A stretch of DNA of 64,000 nt, taken from CADEEX01 sp964577955 (GTDB lineage Bacteria; Acidobacteriota; Vicinamibacteria; Vicinamibacterales; CAVVIG01). Positions 58,352 to 64,000 of this stretch are shown here, one piece after another. Each line of letters begins with the position of its first letter. Position 1 is the stretch's first letter. Made by a program: the position numbers and the translations under genes. The notes below the pieces were generated by a model, which had not been told where the DNA came from, ran no database searches, and worked only from the letters and a program-made list of their open reading frames with translations. Where the stretch lies: the NCBI GenBank assembly GCA_964577955.1, contig CAZOAZ010000015.1, positions 52,618-116,617 of the forward strand. The letters are read 5' to 3'.

Positions 58352-60141
58352 CGCCGATGTCGTACGACGGCGGTAACGCTTCCGCCGCATCGACATCCAA
58401 TCGGTGGCGTATGCAGAGCAACCCGTTTCACATCGACACCCTGCACGATTCGCGGCTGGGGCAGCTCGCCACGCGCGTCGCTCGTCCGCTGCTCTCGCGG
58501 CTGCTGGCGCTGCCCGCCTATCGGGCGCTCTATGCGCGAGCACAGGAGCTGCCCTCGGACCGGCCCTTCGAGTTACGGGCACTCGAAGCGCTCGAGATCC
58601 AGCCGCGCTACGCGCCGGCCGAACTTGCCGGATTGCCGCGCCAGGGGCCGCTCATCGTGGCGGCGAATCATCCCCACGGCGCACTGGACGGCCTGCTCCT
58701 CGCGGCGGCACTCCGAACCGTCCGCAACGACGTCCGCGTGTTGACGAATCATCTGCTCGCGCGGATTCCCGAACTGTCAGAGCTGTGTTACTTCGTCGAT
58801 CCCTTCGGCGGGCGCGACGCCGCGGCGCGCAGCCGCAGCGGACTTCGCGCCGCGCATGTGTGGCTGCGGCGCGGCGGCGCCCTGGTGATCTTTCCAGCCG
58901 GCGAGGTCGCGCATACACCGCACGGCGCCGGCACCTACGCCGATTCTGAGTGGCAGCCGACGGTTGGCCGCCTCGCGCAGGCGGCGCGCGCCCGAATCGT
59001 TCCGGCGTTCATCGAAGGCTCGAACTCAGCGGCTTTCTACGCCGCGGGACAGCTCCACGCGTCGTTGCGCACGGCCCTTCTCGCGCGCGAGCTGCTCAAG
59101 CAGCGTGGTCGACGCGCAACGGTTCGGTTCGGCGCGGCGTTGCCGCCGGTATCCGCGGTCTCCGACGATCCGTCAGCGATCACCCGTTCGATTCGGCGCG
59201 CGGTCGACGAGTTGGCGAGGCCGCGTGCGGCGACGAGCGACGAGACGACCCCACGCGTGTCCGACGAAGTCGAACACCTGCCTGCCGACTCGCTGCTTGT
59301 CGAGAGCGGCACATTCCAGGTCTTCGTGGCGCGGGCCGCTCAGATCCCGGCAGCACTTCGCGAAATCGGCCGTTTGCGCGAAGTGTCCTATCGCCTGGTT
59401 GGCGAAGGAACCGGACACGACATCGATCTCGATCGCTTCGATGAGCACTATCTGCACCTGTTTTCCTGGGACCGCGAGGCCCGCCAGATCGTCGGCGCGT
59501 ATCGAATCGGACAGACCGATCGGATCACGGCAACCACCGGCATCGACGGACTCTACACGCGAACGCTCTTCACCTACGACGACCGGCTGGTGGCGAAACT
59601 CTCGCCGGCCTTGGAGCTGGGGCGCTCGTTCGTACGTCCGGAGTACCAGAAGAACTACAACGCGCTCCTGCTGCTGTGGAAGGGCATCGGACAGTTCGTC
59701 GTCCGCCACCCCGAGTATCGGGTCCTCTTCGGACCGGTCAGCATCAGCGCGCGCTACTCGGACCGATCGCAGCGGCTGTTGATGGCGTTTCTCCGGCAGA
59801 ATCACCTCGATCGCGATCTCGCGACTCTCGTCAGCGCCATCAACCCCTCGACCATCAATCCCGCACCCGACGGCGCCGTGCCGGCGTCGGTGGATGACGC
59901 CAATCGAATGATCGCGGCGACCGATGGAGGATCGACCGGCGTGCCCATTCTGCTGCGTCAGTACCTGAAGCTGAACGCCCGGCTCATCGGCTTCAACGTC
60001 GACCCGTCGTTCGGCGACGCGCTTGACGCGCTGATGATGGTGGATCTGGCGGCGGTCGAACCGGCAATCCTCAACCGCTACCTCGGGCGCCAGGAGGCCG
60101 TTCGTTTTCTGGCCCGTCACGCCACGGCTCAGGCCGCGTAG
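58348..60141 (+). CDS. olsF: OlsF-like bifunctional ornithine-lipid acyltransferase
   Basis: A 597-residue protein that joins a lysophospholipid-acyltransferase-type domain (about 75-290; ANHPHGALDGLLLAAAL, FPAGEVAHTPHGAG) to a GNAT-like hemolysin/OlsB-type domain (about 320-595; FQVFVARAAQIPAALREIGR, LREVSYRLVGEGTGHDIDLD). This order matches OlsF, in which the C-terminal domain N-acylates ornithine and the N-terminal domain O-acylates the product. The GTG start at 58348 shares GTGA with the sigma stop; ATGs at 58357 and 58411 are alternatives. Its stop (60139-60141) lies in a pentamer repeat. Confidence 0.8.
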   Translation: MTPMSYDGGNASAASTSNRWRMQSNPFHIDTLHDSRLGQLATRVARPLLSRLLALPAYRALYARAQELPSDRPFELRALEALEIQPRYAPAELAGLPRQGPLIVAANHPHGALDGLLLAAALRTVRNDVRVLTNHLLARIPELSELCYFVDPFGGRDAAARSRSGLRAAHVWLRRGGALVIFPAGEVAHTPHGAGTYADSEWQPTVGRLAQAARARIVPAFIEGSNSAAFYAAGQLHASLRTALLARELLKQRGRRATVRFGAALPPVSAVSDDPSAITRSIRRAVDELARPRAATSDETTPRVSDEVEHLPADSLLVESGTFQVFVARAAQIPAALREIGRLREVSYRLVGEGTGHDIDLDRFDEHYLHLFSWDREARQIVGAYRIGQTDRITATTGIDGLYTRTLFTYDDRLVAKLSPALELGRSFVRPEYQKNYNALLLLWKGIGQFVVRHPEYRVLFGPVSISARYSDRSQRLLMAFLRQNHLDRDLATLVSAINPSTINPAPDGAVPASVDDANRMIAATDGGSTGVPILLRQYLKLNARLIGFNVDPSFGDALDALMMVDLAAVEPAILNRYLGRQEAVRFLARHATAQAA

Positions 60142-60210
60142 CGTAGCGTAGCCTCGCGTCGCGTCGCGTCGCGTCGTGTCGCGTCGTGTCGCGTCGCGTC
60201 GTGTCGCGTC
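60136..60210 (+). repeat. Pentamer microsatellite over the acyltransferase stop codon
   Basis: Fifteen five-base units (GCGTA x3, GCCTC, then GCGTC and GTGTC) run without a break from inside the last codons of the acyltransferase gene to the start of the palindromic repeat at 60211. Confidence 0.92.
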
Positions 60211-60264
60211 GTGGAATCCGGCTTCAGCCGGATGGTTGTCGTGGAATCCGGCTTCAGCCGGATT
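60211..60264. repeat. Palindromic repeat pair after the pentamer tract
   Basis: Units 60211-60233 and 60241-60264 (GTGG plus arms AATCCGGCT / AGCCGGATT), in the gap between convergent genes. Confidence 0.9.
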
Positions 60265-60319
60265 CTTCGTATTCCGCGCAGCGGGAAGCTCGGAACAATG
60301 CCCTGGGTCGTCAGTTCCC

Positions 60320-60946
60320 CTACTGGAGAATCCGGCTGAAGCCGGATTCCACGAGCCGAAACAGAATCCGGCTGAAGCCGGATTCCACGTACTGCGGACG
60401 AGCACGTGCTGCGGACCACGTACTGCGGACACGCCGAACGGCGGCGAACAGTAACGCCGCGGAGACAATACTCAACGTCCATCGCAGCGAGCCGGACGCG
60501 AGGAACCTGTTCGTGGCCACGCCCGTGTAGGCGGTCAGGAGGACGATCGCTGGCGTCCACAGCGCCGCGCCCACCGTCGTCCAGCCCGCGAACACGCGCA
60601 GCGGCAACTTGACGAACCCGGCCACGAGATAGAGCGGGAGACGCGTGCCAGGAACAAAGCGACTCGTGACGATCGCCGCGCCGGCGTGACGAGTCAGCCA
60701 ATGACCGAGCGCGTCGATCTCATTCGCTGGTAACCGATCGGTCATGGACCGCCAGGCAAGAACGGCGTCGCCAAAGACGCGCCCCACCACCCACAAACCA
60801 ATATCGCCGGCGACGATGCCAGACAAGCACGCGAGGACACCGAGCGGAGGTTCGATCGCGCCCTGACCGATCAAGACGCCGGCACTGATGCAGGCGAGAT
60901 CCTCGGAAACGAACGTTGCGAAGAAAAGCGACAGAAACGCGATCAT
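60320..60946 (-). CDS. DedA-family membrane protein with repeat-derived C-terminus
   Basis: A 208-residue integral membrane protein. The conserved DedA segment reads ISAGVLIGQGAIEPPLGVLA, DIGLWVVGRVFG and RFVPGTRLPLYLVAGF, with the SRFVPGTR motif of this lipid-scramblase-like superfamily. The last ~24 residues (YVESGFSRILFRLVESGFSR and ILQ) are encoded by two palindromic repeats (60329-60388), so the natural C-terminus was probably before about residue 186. It overlaps the NRDE gene by ATGA. Confidence 0.9.
   Translation of the reverse strand: MIAFLSLFFATFVSEDLACISAGVLIGQGAIEPPLGVLACLSGIVAGDIGLWVVGRVFGDAVLAWRSMTDRLPANEIDALGHWLTRHAGAAIVTSRFVPGTRLPLYLVAGFVKLPLRVFAGWTTVGAALWTPAIVLLTAYTGVATNRFLASGSLRWTLSIVSAALLFAAVRRVRSTWSAARARPQYVESGFSRILFRLVESGFSRILQ
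60329..60388 (-). repeat. Palindromic repeat pair encoding the C-terminus of the DedA protein
   Basis: Units 60329-60352 and 60365-60388 (AATCCGGCT / AGCCGGATT plus CCAC), both in the frame VESGFSRI. Confidence 0.9.
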
Positions 60947-61659
60947 GGACGGAGAGCGACTGAGGTTTGAGCGAACGACAGAGCAGGGTTCGCCTCGTAG
61001 TCCATCTGTGCGCCGCCGGCGCCGACGCGCACAAACGTTCGGCTCACCGTGCGCGCGTCATGACGCTCCATCAGCACGCTCCATTCGGGACGCGACCGCC
61101 ATTGATGCGCGTGAAAACGTGCCTGGCTGGCGAGCCACCGGTCGCGGCGCCGGAACATGCGTGAAAAGAGACGCCGCCGCGGACCATCGACCAGCGCGTC
61201 GCCCAGTGACGAAGAGGTGACCAGGCAAGGTCTCGACAAATCCAACGCCTGCACCTGAAGCGCGTGTCCATTTGAAGCGACCATGGCGCCGGCACCCTGC
61301 TGCACCAGCAGCAACCGGAACGGCAGGAACATGGCCGGGTCGAGACCGCGCGCGTCTTCCAATGCGCCTTCGATGCCGTCGCGCCGCAGAAGTGGTGGAA
61401 TGATGAGGCCCCGGCTGCGCGTGGAGCGGACTGGACGTGCGTCGACGCGACACGAGCGATTGAGAAGCGCCGCCGCCAGCCCGCGGTCGTTGACGCCGAC
61501 CCAGGTGCCCCCACCCACCGGATCGACCGGATAGATGACGGCGCGCTCCTCATCGTGATGGAGGCGCGGTGGACAGGCGGCGACCCGGTCGCGCCGCTCA
61601 TCGCGATTGCACGCCAGGCGAAACCCGCCTTCCTCGGGAACGATCGTGACCGTGCACAT
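60943..61659 (-). CDS. NRDE-family (TANGO2-like) protein
   Basis: A 238-residue protein with the hallmark N-terminus MCTVTIVPEEGGFRLACNRD (Cys2 as a possible N-terminal nucleophile, NRDE motif at residues 18-21). Further features are VDPVGGGTWVGVNDRGLAAA and LLNRS. TANGO2-like proteins occur in bacteria and eukaryotes and have been linked to haem or lipid handling; the bacterial role is open. It overlaps the DedA gene by ATGA and begins 3 bases after the DinB-like gene ends. Confidence 0.9.
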   Translation of the reverse strand: MCTVTIVPEEGGFRLACNRDERRDRVAACPPRLHHDEERAVIYPVDPVGGGTWVGVNDRGLAAALLNRSCRVDARPVRSTRSRGLIIPPLLRRDGIEGALEDARGLDPAMFLPFRLLLVQQGAGAMVASNGHALQVQALDLSRPCLVTSSSLGDALVDGPRRRLFSRMFRRRDRWLASQARFHAHQWRSRPEWSVLMERHDARTVSRTFVRVGAGGAQMDYEANPALSFAQTSVALRP

Positions 61660-61662
61660 GCG

Positions 61663-62196
61663 TCAGTGACGTCTTGGCGAAGAAGGCGACAGCCCGAAGC
61701 GCTCGGGCACCCGCACGCCCTGGATCGCGAGCAACATCGCCATGAGCGCCTGATGATGAATCGTGTGGTTCACGACGAACGCGAACTCCCGTCCGATCGT
61801 CGACCACGTCGTAGCCAGGTCGCCTGACGGTGACATCGCTGAGGACACGGCGACGGGCCGATCAAGCCCGCCCCATGACCAGAGGGCGAGCAGCTGCCGG
61901 CATTCAAGAATCTGCGCCAACGCCGCGACCGGCTCGGTCTCGACCGGCGTTCCGCGCCGACGCGAGTCGTAGCTCAGCACGAGGTCCGGCTCGTGATCGA
62001 GCAGGGCTGACACGTGATCGAGACAGTGCCGCAGGTGTTCGCCGACTGAGCCGGACACCGCGCTCAGCGGACGCGCGCGATAGGCCTCGGGCGAGATGTC
62101 GCACACCAGCAACTCGAGCTCGTCGAGCAGACGGCCGAGCGCGGCCACCGACGACATCTGGTTCCCGGCGTCAATTGTTTGAAGAGTCGTCTGCAC
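61663..62196 (-). CDS. DinB-like four-helix protein
   Basis: A 177-residue helical protein. Candidate metal ligands are histidines in GEHLRHCLDHVSALL and the HTIHH motif in FVVNHTIHHQALMAMLL, as in DinB-type metalloenzymes. Starts: GTG 62196 (with GGTGGAG upstream) or ATG 62157; the longer form is kept. It forms a minus-strand unit with the NRDE and DedA genes. Confidence 0.85.
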   Translation of the reverse strand: MQTTLQTIDAGNQMSSVAALGRLLDELELLVCDISPEAYRARPLSAVSGSVGEHLRHCLDHVSALLDHEPDLVLSYDSRRRGTPVETEPVAALAQILECRQLLALWSWGGLDRPVAVSSAMSPSGDLATTWSTIGREFAFVVNHTIHHQALMAMLLAIQGVRVPERFGLSPSSPRRH

Positions 62197-62205
62197 GGCT
62201 CCACC

Positions 62206-62601
62206 CTACGAGCGTCGAAGCGCCAGCACCCCGGCGCAGGCTGAGAACGCGATGACGGCAAGGGCGAACAGCAGCCCACCGTCGCCTTTGACCTCGATCC
62301 CGAGAATGAGCAGATGGCTGGCAATCGCGCCGGCCAGAACGCCCATCGCGAGCAGGGCGCCGACTGGCGCCGTGCGCGGGGACAGCAGCAGCAACGACGC
62401 GATCAGCTCCACGACGCCCGATCCAATCCGGCCCCAGGGCTCCATCGCGGCAATGCCGGCGTACCGCCCCACGGCTGTGAAGATGTAGACGGACTCCTCC
62501 GCCGCGCTGAACTTGAAGAACAGCGTCTGCAGCAGAATACCGGCGGCGATCAGCTGAAGGGTCCAGCTGACGACGACCTGGGCCTTCGACAGGTGTGTCA
62601 T
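62206..62601 (-). CDS. DoxX-family membrane protein
   Basis: A 131-residue protein with four membrane helices (about 8-25, 50-72, 76-95 and 105-125) and the DoxX-like start VVVSWTLQLIAAGILLQTLF with FFKFSAAEE. The ATG at 62601 is preferred to an upstream TTG at 62622. DoxX proteins are often linked to oxidative-stress or quinone functions, but this is loose. It is 9 bases upstream of the DinB-like gene on the same strand and divergent from the zinc-finger gene. Confidence 0.88.
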   Translation of the reverse strand: MTHLSKAQVVVSWTLQLIAAGILLQTLFFKFSAAEESVYIFTAVGRYAGIAAMEPWGRIGSGVVELIASLLLLSPRTAPVGALLAMGVLAGAIASHLLILGIEVKGDGGLLFALAVIAFSACAGVLALRRS

Positions 62602-62703
62602 GGCCGGTTTGATGCACCGCAACCGGCCGGGTTACGGGCTGGCGACTGCCTGAAACCGGGGGGCCAAGGCGGCATCCAACCGCTGTAAGGAAGGGATGAC
62701 CCT

Positions 62704-62952
62704 GTGACGTGCCGTGCATTCGCCGACTTCTTGATGGACTACCTGTCGGCCGAGCTCCCCGCCGACACACGGGCCGAGTTCGAGCGCCATATCGAGATCT
62801 GTGAAAACTGTCAGCGCTATCTCAAGTCGTATGAGGAAACGGTTCGCCTCGGTCAGCGCGCCTTCGACGACGCTGATGCCGCGGTGCCGGAGGACGTGCC
62901 TGACGATCTGGTGAGGGCGATTCTCGCAACAGTACGTGGAATCCGGCTTTAG
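62704..62952 (+). CDS. Zinc-finger anti-sigma-like protein ended by a repeat
   Basis: An 82-residue protein with the metal-binding pattern of a zinc anti-sigma domain: Cys near residue 3, His in FERHIEIC, then C-x2-C (CENCQ). The start is GTG 62704. No membrane helix follows, and no sigma gene is adjacent; the nearest is at 57752. The final residues (VRGIRL and a TAG stop) come from the palindromic repeat at 62936, so the repeat supplies the stop codon. Confidence 0.82.
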   Translation: MTCRAFADFLMDYLSAELPADTRAEFERHIEICENCQRYLKSYEETVRLGQRAFDDADAAVPEDVPDDLVRAILATVRGIRL

Positions 62953-62993
62953 CCGGATTGTTCACAACGAATCCGGCTGACGCCGGATTCCAC
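62936..62993 (+). repeat. Palindromic repeat pair around the anti-sigma stop and before the LtrA gene
   Basis: Unit 62936-62959 (GTGG, AATCCGGCT / AGCCGGATT, centre TTAG) contains the in-frame TAG stop at 62950-62952. Unit 62970-62993 (centre TGAC, then CCAC) ends 5 bases before the next ATG. Confidence 0.9.
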
Positions 62994-62998
62994 GATCA

Positions 62999-64000
62999 AT
63001 GAAGAAGCTCACCTCGCCGCTCACCCTTCGCTCAGCGATCCCCGACGCCGCGCGCAAGGTCACCTGGCTCGAGCTGTTCTTCGATCTGGTCTTTGTCGCC
63101 GCCGTGAGTCAGGTGGCCGAGCCACTCCACGAGCACTATTCGATCGAGGGTCTCGTCCGCTTCGCGCCGCTCTTTGCTTTGGTCTGGTGGGCCTGGACGG
63201 GTCATACCGTCTTTGCCAACCGCTTCGACACCGACGACGTGGTGCAGCGCGCGCTGACGCTCGTGCAGATGTTCGTGGTGGCCGTGATGGCAGCCAACGC
63301 GCGCGACGCGCTCGACAGCCGGTCGTCGGCCGGCTTCACGGCGGCGTACGCGGTGCTCCGCGTTCTGCTCGTCGCGCAGTATCTGCGCGCGGGCCATGTG
63401 GCGGAGGCGCGGGCCCTGACGCGTCGCTACGCCGCCGGCCACGGGCTGGCGGCCGCGCTCTGGCTGGTCTCCGCGTTCACTCCCGCGCCCGCCCGGTTCT
63501 GGATCTGGGCGCTCGCCTTCGGCGTGGATCTCGGCACACCGTGGCTGGCGATGCGCCACACGGTCGCCGCGCCGCCCGATCCCGCCCACCTGCCGGAGCG
63601 CTTTGGTCTCTTCACGCTGATTCTGCTTGGCGAATCGGTCATCGCCGTCATGCACGGGATGGAGAGCCAGGAGGACTGGTCGCCGGCCGCCGCCGCATCC
63701 GCGTTCCTCGGGATGGCGATCTGGTTCCTGATCTGGTGGTGGTACTTCGACGGCGCTTCCGGCGCATCGGCGCAGCCCGTGCACTCCAGGACGGATGCCG
63801 TGCGCTTTCAAATCTGGACGTATGGCCACTTCCCCCTCGCGCTCGGCATTGTCGTGGCCGGCGTCGGAATTGAGCGGATCGTGACAGCGGCGTCACGCGC
63901 CGCACTGCCGGCGTCAGACACGCTGGTGCTGACCACTTCCCTTTTCATCGTCATGACCGCCATGACGGCGGTGGGCGCCGCGACTGTCCGCGGCTGCGAC
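62999..64000 (+). CDS. ltrA: LtrA-like (low-temperature-requirement A) membrane protein, 3' end cut off
   Basis: An open frame of at least 334 codons from ATG 62999 runs off the window. The family-defining start is KKLTSPLTLRSAIPDAARKV, TWLELFFDLVFVAAVSQ, followed by WWAWTGHTVFANRFDTDD, LPERFGLFTLILLGESVIAV and WWWYFDG. It is a polytopic membrane protein of unknown mechanism. The preceding repeat ends 5 bases before the ATG and leaves no room for a normal ribosome-binding site, so initiation may be weak or leaderless. Confidence 0.9.
   Translation, partial: MKKLTSPLTLRSAIPDAARKVTWLELFFDLVFVAAVSQVAEPLHEHYSIEGLVRFAPLFALVWWAWTGHTVFANRFDTDDVVQRALTLVQMFVVAVMAANARDALDSRSSAGFTAAYAVLRVLLVAQYLRAGHVAEARALTRRYAAGHGLAAALWLVSAFTPAPARFWIWALAFGVDLGTPWLAMRHTVAAPPDPAHLPERFGLFTLILLGESVIAVMHGMESQEDWSPAAAASAFLGMAIWFLIWWWYFDGASGASAQPVHSRTDAVRFQIWTYGHFPLALGIVVAGVGIERIVTAASRAALPASDTLVLTTSLFIVMTAMTAVGAATVRGCD

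Noticed and set aside
32775..62993. A CRISPR array
   Set aside because: The repeats are irregularly spaced, lie in many genes and have no unique spacers of constant length; no cas gene is present.
1..64000. tRNA, rRNA, riboswitch or replication origin
   Set aside because: No cloverleaf, rRNA-like stretch, known aptamer core or DnaA-box cluster was recognised on reading either strand; a computed search would be needed to be certain.
1..64000. Known antiphage defence or secretion systems
   Set aside because: No restriction, CBASS, retron, toxin-antitoxin or secretion-apparatus genes were recognised among the annotated proteins.

Overview
The window is a high-GC, densely packed bacterial segment, most likely from an Acidobacteriota genome (possibly the Vicinamibacteria branch; this is inferred). 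The signs are a VWFA-related protein of the acidobacterial type (25667-26602), a class D-like sortase with an LPQTA surface protein, many DUF2911/DM13/DinB/NRDE-type accessory proteins, and a short palindromic repeat (arms AATCCGGCT / AGCCGGATT) present in about 32 copies. I see no rRNA, tRNA, CRISPR array, transposase or phage gene. Two reading frames are cut by the window edges (1-75 and 62999-64000).

Layout. 1-3544: the end of an unknown gene, a secreted alpha/beta-hydrolase-domain protein and a CitMHS-type transporter. 3562-19215: a signalling island. A divergent NtrC-type sigma-54 activator faces nine co-directional genes: four large histidine kinases, four single-domain receivers and one receiver with a degenerate HD-GYP-like domain. 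These nine genes hold 13 receiver domains and no DNA-binding domain. A good -24/-12 promoter (5267-5282) precedes them. 19316-20066: a chimeric pseudogene, made of the 5' part of a gene like the one at 29347 joined to the 3' end of a gene like the one at 2243. 20092-23356: an NtrB/NtrC-like pair with a secreted protein downstream that has its own -24/-12 promoter. 23609-30033: an envelope and stress block with Hsp20, the LPQTA surface protein, a VWFA protein, a sortase, a cyclodeaminase-like protein, a frameshifted HtrA-type protease, a J-domain protein and an NAD(P)-binding protein.

30670-42274: mixed metabolic and redox genes, including DUF2911, multicopper oxidase, AraC regulator, YtkA-like lipoprotein, di-haem peroxidase, MDR dehydrogenase, debranching enzyme, two SDRs, an SRPBCC protein and a DinB protein. 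42371-50405 (minus strand): a gluconolactonase-like and GlcG-cupin pair, a DM13 protein, and a tightly coupled operon running from a GH63-like hydrolase through two small membrane proteins to a ferric-reductase/Rieske fusion and a membrane-anchored protein. 50547-54129 (plus): an aquaporin-like channel, GMC oxidoreductase and double-VOC protein joined by ATGA overlaps. 54212-64000: GNAT, a hydrolase/membrane/ATP-grasp triple fusion, a STAS - ECF sigma - OlsF-like acyltransferase operon, DedA, NRDE, DinB and DoxX proteins, a zinc-finger anti-sigma-like protein and the start of an LtrA-type membrane protein.

Two features stand out. First, the palindromic repeat is absent from about 1-32.7 kb and frequent from 32.7 to 63 kb. 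There it often lies in frame inside genes, adding peptides such as VESGFSRI, IRLKPDST or NPAEAGFH to termini and linkers, and in one case it supplies a stop codon. Second, the phosphorelay island carries a matching sigma-54 promoter and activator, which suggests self-contained control. Translational coupling (ATGA, GTGA or TAATG overlaps) is very common across the window.
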